The position numbers were made by a program, and so were the translations under genes. 64,000 nt of DNA, taken from Mycoplasmopsis columboralis. Lineage in GTDB: Bacteria > Bacillota_I > Bacilli_A > Mycoplasmatales > Metamycoplasmataceae. Below are positions 1-11,350 of the stretch, piece after piece (the stretch's first letter is position 1; each line of letters starts with the position of its first letter). Below the pieces are notes generated by a model. The model was not told where the DNA came from. It did not search any database and saw only the letters and a program-made list of their open reading frames with translations. The stretch is from assembly GCF_900660675.1 (NCBI RefSeq), contig NZ_LR215039.1, forward strand, positions 310,001-374,000. Reading direction: 5' to 3'.

Positions 1-451
1 CTAAATAACCGTTTTCAGCTACATCATAAGTAATAGATTCATAAAAAATTCCGCTAAAAGAAATTTTATATCCATGAGTTAAGTGTCCACCAGAAGATAA
101 ACTTAATCCCATGATTTTTCCTTTTTCAGGAACTACAGAAGCTATTGCAGCGGCATTAGCCACTGATCCTGAATAAGGTTGCACATTAGCATATGAAACC
201 TTAAAGATTTCTTTAAGTCTTTCAATAGCTGCATTTTCAACAATATCGACATTTTCACAGCTTCCATAATATCTACGAGATGGATATCCTTCTCCGTATT
301 TATTGGTCAACACCGATCCTTGTGCTTTGAGAACTTGTTCAGAGACATAATTTTCTGAAGCAATCAATTCAATGTGATTTTGTTGGCGTTTGAGTTCAGC
401 ATTAATAGCTTTTTGCACTAAAGTGTCTTCGATTTTAAGTTTTTTGTACAT
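1..451 (-). CDS. glyA: Serine hydroxymethyltransferase, N-terminal part (gene runs off the left edge)
   Basis: This is a PLP enzyme that interconverts serine and glycine with tetrahydrofolate and supplies one-carbon units. Only the first 150 codons are in the window; the rest lies beyond base 1. The protein starts [10 protein letters not shown], and the family-typical stretches [26 protein letters not shown] and [11 protein letters not shown] can be read. The ATG lies 5 nt downstream of the pheT stop, so it is the last visible gene of the rarA-pheS-ung-pheT-glyA run and probably depends on transcription from upstream. No TGA falls in the visible part. Identity is secure; only its length is unknown. 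Confidence 0.95.
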   Translation of the reverse strand, partial: MYKKLKIEDTLVQKAINAELKRQQNHIELIASENYVSEQVLKAQGSVLTNKYGEGYPSRRYYGSCENVDIVENAAIERLKEIFKVSYANVQPYSGSVANAAAIASVVPEKGKIMGLSLSSGGHLTHGYKISFSGIFYESITYDVAENGYL

Positions 452-456
452 ATTAC

Positions 457-2616
457 CTACTTATTAAAATGTTTATCTATTTTTTCAATTTCTTCAGCAG
501 TAGCTAAAGATCTTAATGTCACAAATCTTGTGTTAGTTTCTTTTTTGTAAAAATCATCAATTTGAACAATCTCAAATACTTTGGCAATTGATTTTATTTC
601 AGTTACTTTTGTCGCAATATTATCTTGCACATTTAATTCAAAGGTTAAATCAAGTGTTTTGTATGGGTCATAAGAAATTGAATTAAATTTAGAAGCATGA
701 TTATCTTTTTGATCTAAAAATTCAGCATAAAAAGCATCGGTATCATCATATTTAGGATGAATTTTTCCAATTCAACCAATCATTTCATTTTGAGAATTTA
801 AAATTTTTGCACTTGAGTTAGGATGAATAAATTCATTATCTTTAAAAGGCACTAATGTAACCTCTTGGTTAATTAAGTCTAAAACATCTTGAGCAAATTG
901 GTAGTAATTTTTAGTTGTAGAAGCTAATGAATTAACATAGACGTTGTCATTAATCATTCCTTTTTCAAAAATATTTAAATTGGTTAATTTACGTTTTTGA
1001 TTGTATTGAATTACTTCTTGCAATGATATAGCTAAAGAGTTACGAATAACTTCTCTTTCCTTAGACACAAAAGTTAACAATTTAACACTGCAATTGAAGT
1101 TAAATGGATTAAATTGGGCTTTTTGTTCAGACACTAAAGTAAATGTTCTAGTTTCATCATAACCTTTTGAAGCGAGTAAATTTTTAAAAATATTTCTTTG
1201 TTGAGTTTTAATTGGTGCGTTTTTAAATTTGGCAGGAGCAAAATTATCATAAGAATAAAAACGGAATAATTCTTCAATAATATCAGCAAAAATAGTTACA
1301 TCATAACGATAGTTTGGAACTTTAACTACGTCATTATCAAATTCAAAACCAAGTGTTTTGAGTTGTTGTTTTGGAACCTCAAACACATTTAAGTCACTCA
1401 TTCCAGAATATAATTTGAGTTTTTCTTCATCAAAAGGTATTTGTTGTTTTGTTAATTCAAAATCAGCTCCAACAATGTTTGAATATCTTAAGTTATGCGC
1501 TTTGCTTTGAAGATATTGCATTCCTCTTAAAGCAATTTCTTTTGATATCACTCTTGAACCTTGGTTAGCTGAGTTGGATAAAATTTTAATTTCTTTAGCA
1601 CCATGGCGTACAAGTTTAGGATCAAAAACTCCTATTTCAAAAACAAAGTTATCACTTTGTTCAGTTACTTTAAATTCTTCAATTCCCATTACACATGCAA
1701 GTGACACTACTTCATCATTGTGTTTAATTGCTAATACATTCTCAACTTCTACTTCTTTGTTTCCTAAAATAGTTGTTTTTCCACTGTATAATTGTGCGCT
1801 TAATGTTGAGGTTATCTTTTCTTTTGGGTACACATGAGCTGGAGCTCCTGTTTCAAGTAAACATAAGTTAGTTAAATTAATTGCTCAATTGAATTTAGAA
1901 TCAATTTGGTGTTTAGCTAACAATAAACATTCATCTAAAGATGTTTTCTTTTTACCTTCAACTTCCAAAAACATTAATTCTTTAGCTTCTTGTTTATTTA
2001 CTTTTAAATTTGAAGTGAAACTTTCTACAACTGGATTGTGTTCAATTTTAACTTCAGTTTGATAATAAGCAGCTAATTCAGAAGCAATTGTGTAATATGA
2101 GTTGGCATCATTACGATTAGCAGTAGTGCTAATTTCAATTAAATAATCAGTTAATCCGAATTTTTCATCAGCATTATCACTTAAAGAAGCAAAATCCTTA
2201 TCCAAAACTAACACTTGATCTTTTTCACTTAAAAGAGTTCAATCATAACCCATTTCGCTTCATGAAGCAAACATTCCTTCAGATATTACACCTTGTAATT
2301 TAATTGGAGCAAATACATGCTCTCCTTTTGAAGAACCTTCTACAAAACATACAGTTAAATCACCAGGTTTTAAGATTTTATTATTGGTTTGAATGGTGAT
2401 TTCTTTATCAGATAGTTTCAATTTAACAACATCTAATTTATCAGTGTTAGGATTAGGTTGCACATCTAAAACTTCAGCAAAACGCAATCCTTTTGCATCA
2501 GAAAAAGGTTTAATATATTCAACTTCAAACCCTAGAGCATTTAAATCCTTTTCTACTTCTATGGTTAACTTTTTCTTAGGTAAATATTTATTAAGGTGAT
2601 TAAGCGATAAAATCAT
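457..2616 (-). CDS. pheT: Phenylalanyl-tRNA synthetase beta subunit
   Basis: Beta subunit of the alpha2-beta2 cytosolic PheRS that charges tRNA-Phe. It has 719 residues when in-frame TGA codons are read as Trp. The N-terminus has the EMAP-like tRNA-binding fold (about residues 40-150; [17 protein letters not shown]), followed by B3/B4 and B5 regions. The C-terminal part is compact and ends [12 protein letters not shown]. It is shorter than the roughly 800 residues usual in bacteria, as is common in mycoplasmas. The start is set by an AAGGAGAAT Shine-Dalgarno lying inside the 3' end of ung, whose stop is 1 nt upstream. It must pair with PheS, encoded two genes upstream with ung in between. Confidence 0.95.
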
Positions 2617-2617
2617 T

Positions 2618-3277
2618 TTAATTCTCCTTTAATTCTCAATTAATAACTGACAAATTTAATTTTTCTAAAGTTGTATTAATTTTTTTAAAAATCTGCGATC
2701 CAGCAAATCCTTTATTAACTGAAAAAGGACTCGGATGAGAAGTTTCAAATAGATATTGTGGTCTGACACTTAATGAATTAATAAATTCTTGAGCATGTTT
2801 TCCTAAGGCTACAAAAATGACATCTTTGTTTGCTTTAATTATTTCTTCACAAACTACCTTGGTAAATTGTTCTCAGCCCAAATGTTTGTGTGCAAGAGGT
2901 TTTTTAACCACAGTAGTTAAACTTGTGTTTAGAAGTAACACTCCTTGTTTAGCTCACTTAGTCAAATCATTGCTTTCTAAGGAAATATTAGGGTATGTTT
3001 GTTTAAGTTCAGCAAAAATATTTCTTAAGCTTGGAGGAGTTACTTTTTGACGAGTTGAAAAAGCCAGTCCATCGGCAACATTAGCTTTATGATATGGATC
3101 TTGTCCTAAAATAACGACTTTAGTTTCATTAACTTGAAAAAAGTCAAAAGGTCTAAACATATCAATTTGATGAGGAACAATTTCAAAAGAACTATATTCT
3201 CGTAATCCCTCAATAATATTGTTGAAATAAGGTTTTTGACCTTCGGTTTGTAAAATTCTTAAAAAACTATCTTTCAT
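2618..3277 (-). CDS. ung: Uracil-DNA glycosylase
   Basis: Family 1 UDG, which excises uracil from DNA and starts base-excision repair in the cytoplasm. It has 219 residues, the normal size. The water-activating motif GQDPYH is at residues 58-63, and the C-terminal HPSPFS motif holds the second catalytic His. The start ATG overlaps the pheS 3' end by 11 nt and has a GGAG Shine-Dalgarno inside pheS. The stop is 1 nt from the pheT ATG, so it is translationally embedded between the two PheRS subunit genes. Two TGA codons (after NDLTK and in VINWELKEN) are read as Trp. Confidence 0.95.
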
Positions 3278-4220
3278 CTTTAAATTGCTCCATTATTCTT
3301 AAATCATTACGGTATAAGTCACGAATATCGGTAAATCCGTATTTAATCATTGTGATTCTTTCAACTCCAATTCCAGCTGCAAATCCATTTCAATTATCGC
3401 TGTAACCTGCAAGTTTAAGCACATTTGGATGTAACATTCCAGCACCTAAAATTTCAATTCATTTGTTTTTATAAAATACATCCACTTCAACGCTAGGTTC
3501 AGTAAAAGGGAAATATGAAGGTCTTAAACGAATTTGAACCTGTTCTTCAAGCACATATGAAAGCAAATCTGTTAAGGTTCAAATTAAGTTGGGAAAACTC
3601 ACTTGTCCAACTGAAACAAAATCAATTTGAGTGAATTGGTGTGAATGTGTTGCATCATCTTCATCATGACGATACACTTTTCCAATAGCAAAAGTAGAAA
3701 CTTCTTTATTAGCATTTTCTTCAAGCACTGTTGCAGTAATTCCGGTATTATGAGTTCTTAGTAAAGTTGTGGCATTTAAATAAAGTGAATCATGCATAGC
3801 TCGCGCCGGGTGATCTTGAGGAATATTTAACCGTTCAAAATTATATAAATCCGAAACAATTTCTCCAGCTTCTTGTTCATAGTACCCATGAGAATAAAAT
3901 CAATCTCTTAAACGATTTTCCACAATGGTAATTGGATTTAATGAACCACGCCGTCTAAGAGGAATAGTTACATCAACAAATTCCTTATTTAGTTTGCTTT
4001 GGATTTCTAAATCCTTAATTTTTTGATCCGCTTGCTCAAAAAATGCTGTGTATTGTTGTTTTAAAACATTAATTGCTTGCCCTATTTCTTTTTTTTGCTC
4101 AACTGGAGCGCTTTTTAAACTTTGTTGTAATTTAAAAATTTCACCTTCAGGTCCAAAAGCTAAATTTTTAGCTTTTTTAAGATCTTCTAAGTTATTAATA
4201 TCATCTAAATTTAACTTCAT
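3267..4220 (-). CDS. pheS: Phenylalanyl-tRNA synthetase alpha subunit
   Basis: Catalytic class II subunit of PheRS; it forms Phe-AMP and transfers Phe to tRNA-Phe together with PheT. It has 317 residues. An N-terminal coiled-coil region (about 1-85, Lys/Glu/Gln-rich) that binds tRNA is followed by the class II core with [34 protein letters not shown] (motif 2) and [17 protein letters not shown] (motif 3). Its ATG follows rarA by 9 nt with an AAGGAGAAATC Shine-Dalgarno. It overlaps ung at its 3' end. Several in-frame TGA codons are read as Trp. Confidence 0.96.
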
Positions 4221-4229
4221 GATTTCTCC

Positions 4230-5435
4230 TTATTTTTTAATTTCAGTTCAGTATTTAACTATTTCTTGTTCACGTTTATTCAATCCTGGTTGATAAAATT
4301 TTTCTTCTTTGAGTTCTTTTGGAAGATACTGTTGCTTAACTCAGTTATTTTCAAAATCATGCGGATATTTATATCCAACTCCATCTCCAAGTTTTGATGC
4401 TGATGCATAATGAGAATCTCTAAGATGTTGCGGTATTTGATAAATATTGCCAACATCAATCATACTCAAAGCTTTATCGCGAGCTAAAACAACTGAATTT
4501 GATTTTGGAGCTAGTGCTAGCTCCATTAAAGCGTAAGTAATTGGTAAAAGTCCTTCAGGCACTCCAAGTCGTTCATATGCTTCAATGGCAGCATGAACTT
4601 TTAAATGAATAGTTGGCGAAGCTAGACCAATATCTTCATAAGCTACCGCTAACATTCGACGAAACAAACCATCAAAATCTCCGCTTTTAGCAATTAACAT
4701 TCCATAATATACTGCTGCATCAACATCGCTTCCACGAAGTGATTTATGAAGTGCTGATAAGTTGTTGTAATGGCTTGTGCCTTTTGCATCCGAATAAAAT
4801 TGAACATTAGGGACAATAACTCTAAGATCTTCTTCAGTAACTTCTAAGTTATTTCCTTTTAAAATCGAAAGCATTTGTAAATTATTTAAAGCAATGCGAT
4901 AGTCTCCGCTAGACATAAATGCCAATTTATTTAAAAGTTCATCAGAAATATTTAATGAATTAAAGTGATTGGTTATGTTCTTGCGTAATCCAGCAACAAT
5001 TTGTTCGTTGGTTAATTTAAACAACTGCAAAATTTGCATTCTACTTCGCAAAGCTGGATTAACTTTAAAATAGGGATTTTCAGTTGTGGTCGCATATACA
5101 ATAATGCGATCAAATTCAACATAAGGAAGTAAAATATCTTGCTTATCCTTATTTAAACGATGAATTTCATCAACAATAATAACTTCACAACTTTCAAGAA
5201 TTTCAATTAACTCTTTTTTTGAATCAGTAGCAGCATTAAAGTATCCATAACTTTTGTTTAATTCCTTAGCTAATGCAGTAGCTGCTGAGGATTTTCCAAT
5301 TCCACTTTCTCCAAAAAGTAAAAAACTAGTTGTTAGATTATTCTTAACAACTTCTTTAAAAAGCTTTTTCACATGTTCTTGTCCGACAATTTCATCAATT
5401 GTGTTTGGACGCAATTCATTAGCTAAATTTTTCAT
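4230..5435 (-). CDS. rarA: RarA/MgsA-type AAA+ ATPase (replication-associated recombination protein)
   Basis: Clamp-loader-like AAA+ ATPase thought to act at stalled replication forks. It has 401 residues. Walker A is GESGIGKSS at about 42-50, Walker B is VIIVDEIHR at about 85-93, and sensor 1 is YATTTEN. The C-terminal RarA tetramerisation domain carries AVAYEDIGLASP, ALAPKSNSVVLA and GVGYKYPHDFENN. One TGA (Trp) falls near residue 365. It is first in the pheS-ung-pheT-glyA operon. A TATAAT box at 5456-5461 lies close to the ATG, and no Shine-Dalgarno is seen, so the leader is very short. Family assignment is firm; the in vivo role is inferred from homologues. Confidence 0.93.
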
Positions 5436-5437
5436 AC

Positions 5438-5462
5438 TTATAATTAATAATATTAATTATAA
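5438..5462. repeat. Perfect inverted repeat overlapping the rarA promoter
   Basis: Two 11-base arms (TTATAATTAAT and its complement) flank a 3-base centre. The left minus-strand arm contains the TATAAT -10 box of rarA (5456-5461). It could be an operator, or chance symmetry in very AT-rich DNA. Confidence 0.45.
5456..5461 (-). promoter_or_regulatory. Probable -10 box for rarA-pheS-ung-pheT-glyA
   Basis: TATAAT on the minus strand, 20 nt upstream of the rarA ATG and just downstream of the opp-operon terminator. No convincing -35 hexamer is seen. The predicted leader is only about 12-14 nt and has no Shine-Dalgarno. Confidence 0.55.
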
Positions 5463-5498
5463 CTTTTTTAAAAAAATAGTGCTCTAAGATATAAAAAA

Positions 5499-5518
5499 AC
5501 ATAGCTAAATAGCTATGT
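5499..5518 (-). terminator. Rho-independent terminator of the opp operon
   Basis: Perfect 8-bp stem ACATAGCT/AGCTATGT with a 4-base loop, followed on the minus strand by a run of Ts. It lies just after the lipoprotein gene at 5526-6614. Confidence 0.85.
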
Positions 5519-5525
5519 GAATAAA

Positions 5526-6614
5526 TTAATTTGATCTTGATGCTCTTTGGATTAATTCAGCATTTCTTTTAACTAAAAATGTGTATGTAAATGCAAAAGA
5601 ATAAGGTCTTAAATCATCATTGGTTGGATAAGTTGAAAAACTAATTCTAAAGAATCTTTCTGTTGCATCATCGCTTGGTTGACCATTAGAATCTTTTACT
5701 AATTGACCTCTTAAAAGAGAAGCTAAACGAGAACTATAAATTTGATTATCTAATAAATAATCAATGGTTAGTATCAAAGTAGAAACTGATAAAAACATTG
5801 TTCCGTAAATTGTAAAATCATTAACTAAACGAGCATCTAAATCATAATAAGGACTTACACCAGGTGTTGCGGAATTTACAAGTTTGAAAATTCCTTTAAT
5901 AACTCTTTCTCTAAGAGCTAAAAGTGCGCTTTTACCACTTTTTTGCGAAACACTTAAACCGTCATTTTCAGGGTTATTATCAATGTATTTTAACGGAACA
6001 TTAACAATTGTAGGAACGGCTCTCCGAACAGTTCTTCCATTTTCGTCAGTTGAACGAACAAATCTTCTTACTCTTAATCTAACAGCTAAATTATCACTTG
6101 TAGGATTTCAGTTTTTGTGTGAATCACTAATATAAAATCTTCTTAAAATAGCTAATTGTTCTGTACTTTCAGCTCTTTCATTGTATTCTAAAGAAACTTT
6201 ATTTAATTCTTTTAAAAAATCTTCTTTAGTTACATCAGAGCTTCATTCAACTCTTCCATAAGTTGTATTTGCATCAATTGCTTCTACAGAAAATGTTCCT
6301 GGTTTATCTTCTTGAGCCGGTGTTGCAGAATCAGAAGAAGAATCAGAAGAACCTTCCTGAGTTGGTGTTGAAGTAGCTGTATCAGTGTTTGTGTTAGTTC
6401 CGGTGTTATTTGAAGGAGAAGTGTTTTCAGCTGTATTTTCAGGGTTATTTTGATTTTCAGCAGAAGGTGTTGTTGGATTATTTTCGGTATTAGATTCTGG
6501 TTTATCAACATTAGGTTTGTCAGGTTTGGTTTGAGCAGTAGGGCTACATTGAGCCGCCACAAAAGCCGGGGCTAGTAACGTTGAAGATAACAGAAATAGT
6601 TTTTTTAATTTCAT
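5526..6614 (-). CDS. Opp-operon lipoprotein of unknown function
   Basis: Predicted surface lipoprotein of 362 residues. The signal peptide MKLKKLFLLSSTLLAPAF leads to a lipobox VAAQC with Cys23. Residues 24-110 are a low-complexity Asn/Thr/Ser/Pro/Glu linker. The rest is a folded region of about 250 residues with many Arg pairs and a central hydrophobic helix (MFLSVSTLILTIDYLL). I do not recognise the domain. TGA is read as Trp at about residue 124. It starts 15 nt after the oppF stop with an AAAGGAAAC Shine-Dalgarno and is followed by the terminator at 5499-5518, so it is the last gene of the oppABCDF operon. An accessory role in peptide capture is only an inference from position. Confidence 0.85.
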
Positions 6615-6629
6615 AGTCGTTTCCTTTTT

Positions 6630-8021
6630 TTAATATTTACCTTGTTTTCATTGTTCAACTTCTTCAGGTGTTCCTAAAACATAATGATCATCATTGATTT
6701 TTACTCATTCAGGTTGAACTTCTTCAGAATAATTATGCATAGATGGATCATAAACATATCCAACTAAACTTCCTTTTTCTGAATCAATAGAAGGAACTGC
6801 ATCTAAAAGAGATTTAGTGTATGGGTGAAGTGAATGATTGATAATTTCTTCAGTTTTTCCTACCTCTAGAAGAACACCTTTATTCATAACTGCAATTCTA
6901 TCTGAAATATATTCAACCATACGCAAATCGTGGGCGATAAATAAAATGGTTAAATCAAATTTTTCTTTAAGCTCGTTAAAAATGTTAACTACTTGAGCTT
7001 GAATTGATACGTCAAGAGCTGAAATTGGTTCGTCAGCTACTAAAAGTTGTGGACGTAAAACAACAGCACGAGAAATTCCGATTCTTTGTTGTTGTCCTCC
7101 AGAAAACTCAAGAGGGTAACGTGGAAGTACAGATTCGTCTAATCCAACACTTTTAAGAATTTCTTTAACTAAAATACGTTTGCACTCTTTTTCAGAATAT
7201 TGCATTTCAGTATCACGATGAGCTTTAGTGCTAAGTAAATACTCATGTGCTGTTGGTTCATTTACCAACATTGGTTCAAATTCTTCATATAAAGTTTTGT
7301 AACCTACATGTTCATCAATGGCCACTTTACGGTTTAATTCATTAAATAATTCTTTGGTGAAAGTTTCTTTTTTTCCTTTGGCTGAAATACGAGCAAAAGT
7401 TTCTTTTAAAACATCTTGATCAATGTTATATAAGTAAATTTCTTTAGCATTTTTGGTGTTTTCTAACCCTTCAGAAACAACTTTTTCCACGTTAACATGT
7501 GGATTTAAAGAGTTGGCAGGGTCTTGGAAGATCATTTGCACTTTATTAACTAAGAAGTTTTCAATTGCCTTATATTCTTTAAGCGCTTCACCAAATTTAA
7601 GACCTCTTTTAAGTTTTTTAGGTAAAGTTTTGTTTAAAAGCTGAATATCTCCATGTGAATAAGGAATAAGTCCAACCAATGCTTTACCAGTAGTTGATTT
7701 TCCTGAACCAGATTCACCAACAAGCCCTAAAACTTCTCCTTTGTAAATGTTTAAAGATAAGTCTTTAATAGCTCTAAAAGCTTTTAAACCACTACCATAA
7801 GTGATGTCAACATTTCTCATTTTTACAAGAACTTCTTCTCCGTGCTTTGGAGTTAACATCTCTTCGGTTCCTTTTAAAATAGGTCTATATGAATAAGTGT
7901 GAAACACACCGAATCTTGTTTGTTTATCTACAATAACTCTTTGACCATCTGCAGTTGTTCCAAAAACGGAATTATCTGAATCTAAAGTTATTGATTTGTA
8001 GTCTGATTTGTTTTTCATCAT
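6630..8021 (-). CDS. oppF: Oligopeptide ABC transporter ATP-binding protein OppF
   Basis: Cytoplasmic ATPase that, with OppD, drives peptide import through OppB/OppC. It has 463 residues, much longer than the roughly 310-330 usual for OppF. Walker A is GESGSGKST at 102-110. The signature FSGGQQQR is near residue 307, followed by Walker B LLVADEPISALDVS. About 70 extra N-terminal residues and an insertion of roughly 90 residues between Walker A and the signature (about 165-285, charged) explain the length; such inserts occur in mycoplasma OppF proteins. The stop/start overlap TAATG with oppD implies coupled translation. One TGA (Trp) lies near the C-terminus. Confidence 0.95.
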
Positions 8022-9232
8022 TATTTTTTACCTTCAGTAAATTCCTTTCATAATTTTTGAATTAGCACAGGTGGTTCATATTTTGGAGCTCTTTCGTCAA
8101 GCAAGGCTGATTTAACTCTATGTGTTTCAGAAACTCAATAAAATTTAGGTTCTTCAACAAAATCAATATCTAAAGCATAATCATTTCTAACGGCAAAAGC
8201 ATCTCCAACAATGTTATTAAGTGAAGAAGGAACACTTCCTCTAATTGTTGCTAAACGATCTCCTTTGTTAACATCAGGCATTGATGAAATTAGTCCTCAT
8301 GTGTAAGGGTGTTGAGGGTGTTTTAAAATTTCTCTAGCTGTTCCCTCTTCAATAATTTGTCCAGCATACATAATTGAAATGTAATCACTAATAGAAGCAA
8401 CAACTCCCAAATCGTGAGTAATGAAAACAATTGATAGTTTTAAGTCTTGTTGTAATTCTTTAATTACATCAAGCACTAAAGCTTGAACAGTAGGATCCAA
8501 CGCTGTAGTTGGCTCATCCATAACCAAAATTTTTGGTTCAAGTGCAACAATAGCAGCAATAACAACCCGTTGAATCATTCCTCCTGACATTTCGTGAGGA
8601 TAAAGTTTCATTACCGCTTCAGGATCATGAATTTTAGTTCTTCTTAAGAATTCAACGGCTCTTTGATAAGCTTCTTTTTTGTTTTTAACAATTTTGTTAA
8701 TTAACATCCCTTCCATAATTTGAGCTCCAACTTTCATTGTTGGGTTCAAAGTAGACATAGGGTTTTGGAAAACTGCTGAAACAACTCTACCTCTATAACG
8801 TGAGTGCTCTCAGTTTCTAAAACTAAAGTTTTCAACATTATTGTTATAAAGTTTAACTTCTCCAGAATCAATAACAGCATTATTCCCTGTTAGACCATAT
8901 AAAAGTGATGTTAAAACACTTTTCCCTGATCCAGATTCACCGATAATAGCATGAACTTTTCCTTCATAAATTTGAATAGAAGGTCCTCTTAGAACTTTGT
9001 TTTTTTCTCCAGGACGAGCTGGATTTGTAAAGCTTAAATGAATATCTTTAATTTCAGCAGCAATTGGTAATTTAGTTCCATCACTAAAAGTTTTGTATTG
9101 TACATCTTTGTAAAAATTGTCTCAGTCAAATGTAGATAGTAATTTTTTAGATTTTCTTGAAAACTTATTTCTTAGAGAACTTAAAGCGCTATTTGAGTTA
9201 GCTGATTTGTTTTTATTAAATAACTTTTTCAT
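8021..9232 (-). CDS. oppD: Oligopeptide ABC transporter ATP-binding protein OppD
   Basis: Second ATPase of the peptide importer. It has 403 residues. A charged N-terminal extension of about 55 residues precedes the ABC domain. Walker A is GESGSGKS at about 98-105, then the Q-loop VFQNPMSTLNP, signature EMSGGMIQR, Walker B ILVMDEPTTALDP and switch FITHDLG. The C-terminal region includes the typical OppD segment HPQHPYTWGLISSMPD. It begins 7 nt after the oppC stop and overlaps oppF by one base (TAATG). Several TGA codons are read as Trp. Confidence 0.95.
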
Positions 9233-9239
9233 AACGCTC

Positions 9240-10280
9240 CTATCTTTGTCTTCTTAATGAATCTTGCACACTTGCTCCAATAAGTTGAACACTTGTTGTG
9301 ATTAAAATCAAAATAGAAGCAGGTACAAAAACATATCTTAAATATTGTGGGAAGATTTTTTGTCCTTCAGAAATTAAGTTTCCTAATGTAGCTGTTCCTT
9401 CGATGTTAAGTCCAATGAAAGCAAGTGATGTTTCTGCAAGAATAACTCCAGGAATACTAAATACAAGTTGAGTAATTAAGATTGGTAAAATAACTGGCAC
9501 ATAATTTTTAAGAATTTTTCAAGTTGGTGTTCCAAGGACTCTAGAAGCTGAAACTCATTCAAAGTTTCTTGCTCTTTTTACTTGGGCTCTAATTTGGTTT
9601 GCCATTCCAGTTCATGATGTAAATGAAAGTGAAAAAACAATAACTCAGAAACTAGGAGAAACAACAATTGTCATTAAAATCAAAATTAAAATGGTAGGAA
9701 CAATTGAAATGATTTTAATAATAAAGGTCATAACTTTATCAAAGCGTTCAAATTGACCCATCATAATTCCGATTGTAACTCCAATGAGAACTTCAATAGC
9801 TGTTGTAACAAAAGCTAAAGCTAGTGAATAACGAAGTCCTCATCATAATCTAGCTCATAAGTCTCTTCCTTGAATATCGGTTCCTAATAAATGATAAACT
9901 CCAACATTATCGGTTCTTCCGAAAGTTAAATTACGTGCGTTAACATTACTAAGTAGTGGATCTTGAGTTGTAAAAGGAATAATTAATGCTAATACAACTA
10001 AAAACACTAAAATTCAAAACCCAAAAACTCCACCGGTGTTTTGTGAAAATCTGTGTACAAATTCTTTGAAAACTTTAGTTTCTTTACCTAAGTGTTGTGA
10101 TTCTGAATATTCAAAAGCATCTCCAATTAATTTTCATTTTTGGTAATTAATTGGTTGTAAGAATTGATTTGGTGCTAAATCCAATGTTTCTAAGTTAGTT
10201 TGAGAAAGACTTTGGTTAGCTTTGAGCTTGCTAATTTTGTTAGATGCTTTAGCTTTTAAATTTTTTAATAAATTAGCCAT
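9240..10280 (-). CDS. oppC: Oligopeptide ABC transporter permease OppC
   Basis: Inner subunit of the peptide channel in the cytoplasmic membrane. It has 346 residues. A cytoplasmic N-terminal tail of about 80 residues precedes the first membrane segment (FGFWILVFLVVLALIIPF). It has the OppC hallmark HLLGTDIQGRDLWARL and an EAA loop (VSASRVLGTPTWKILKNYV) that docks the ATPases. The C-terminus is LIGASVQDSLRRQR. About eight TGA-encoded Trp residues break the frame under the standard code. Its ATG overlaps the oppB stop as TAATG. Confidence 0.95.
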
Positions 10281-11347
10281 TATCTACCTCTCCTTCTAAC
10301 TCTAGGGTCAATTGCTTCATATAGTAAATCACGTGAAGCGTAAGATAAAATTGTTAAAATTGCAAAAATTACAATTAAGAACAAAATAACATTATAGTCT
10401 TTTGATTGGATAGCTTGAAGCAAGGTTGCTCCTGATCCGGAAATGAAGAAAATTTGCTCAATGAAGATACTTCCTAAGAATGAACTGAAAATAACAGCAG
10501 GGAAGAAAGTAGCAATTGGGAAAAGAGATGGTTTTAGAGCGTGTTTTCACACAAATCTATTTTTTGATACTCCTTTTAAGTAAGCAAATTTTGCATGCAC
10601 TGAGTTAAGTTCTCTATTTAACTCAGTTCTAATGTATTTGATATACACAATAATACTTCCTAATGAAAGCGCAAGACCTGGCAGAATGTATGTTAAGAGA
10701 TCTTTTTCATTAAATACATATGGAATTCCAATTGAACGACCAATAAATACAAGCACAAGCGCAAACACAATTGAAGGCACTGATGAGAAAATAGAAACTA
10801 CAACTGTTGATGCGTTATCAATGAATTTTCCAGGGTTTTTACCAACTCAAATTCCAAGAGGAATTCCAATTAAAACAGTTAGTAAAACACTAAAAATTCC
10901 AATATAGAATGATTTTAAGAATCTATCTCCAATTCAATCAGAAATTGGTTGGGCTGGGAATAGTGAAAGAGAAATTCCAAAGTCCAAATTAGCCAGTCCT
11001 TTAAGGTAGTTTAAATATCTAGTAAAAATTGGTAAGTCAAGTCCATATTTTTGCTCTAAAGCAGTTTTTTGAGCTTCAGTTAATCCAGCAGTTAATGAGT
11101 TTGAACCAGGTACAGCGTTAATTAAGAAGAAAGTAATGGTAATAACAATAAATCCAATAATGAAGAATTCTAAAATAATTTTTAAAACTCTTCAAATTGA
11201 TTTAGCTACAGGATGTTCCATGAATGAGAATAAATCTCTAAATGAAGATTCACTAACTCTTTTATTGGCAAAATAAACTTTATTTGAGCTTTCACGAGCA
11301 ACAAATGATGTTTTTGAATGATTTTTATTAATTAAATTCTGATTCAT
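10280..11347 (-). CDS. oppB: Oligopeptide ABC transporter permease OppB
   Basis: Partner permease to OppC, with 355 residues. The N-terminal tail of about 50 residues is followed by a membrane segment and the periplasmic-type loop typical of OppB (LEQKYGLDLPIFTRYLNYL, then LDFGISL). The EAA loop reads YLKGVSKNRFVWKHALKP. It ends YEAIDPRVRRRGR, the usual DPRVRY-type OppB tail. It starts 3 nt after the oppA stop, with a purine-rich AGAAAGAGAGAG Shine-Dalgarno region inside the oppA end. It overlaps oppC by one base. Confidence 0.95.
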
Positions 11348-11350
11348 TTT

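Noticed and set aside
457-3277. Apparent fragmentation of pheT, ung and many other genes into short frames
   Set aside because: All breaks are TGA codons at places where homologues have Trp or tolerate it. Reading TGA as Trp restores full-length proteins, so these are not frameshifts or pseudogenes.
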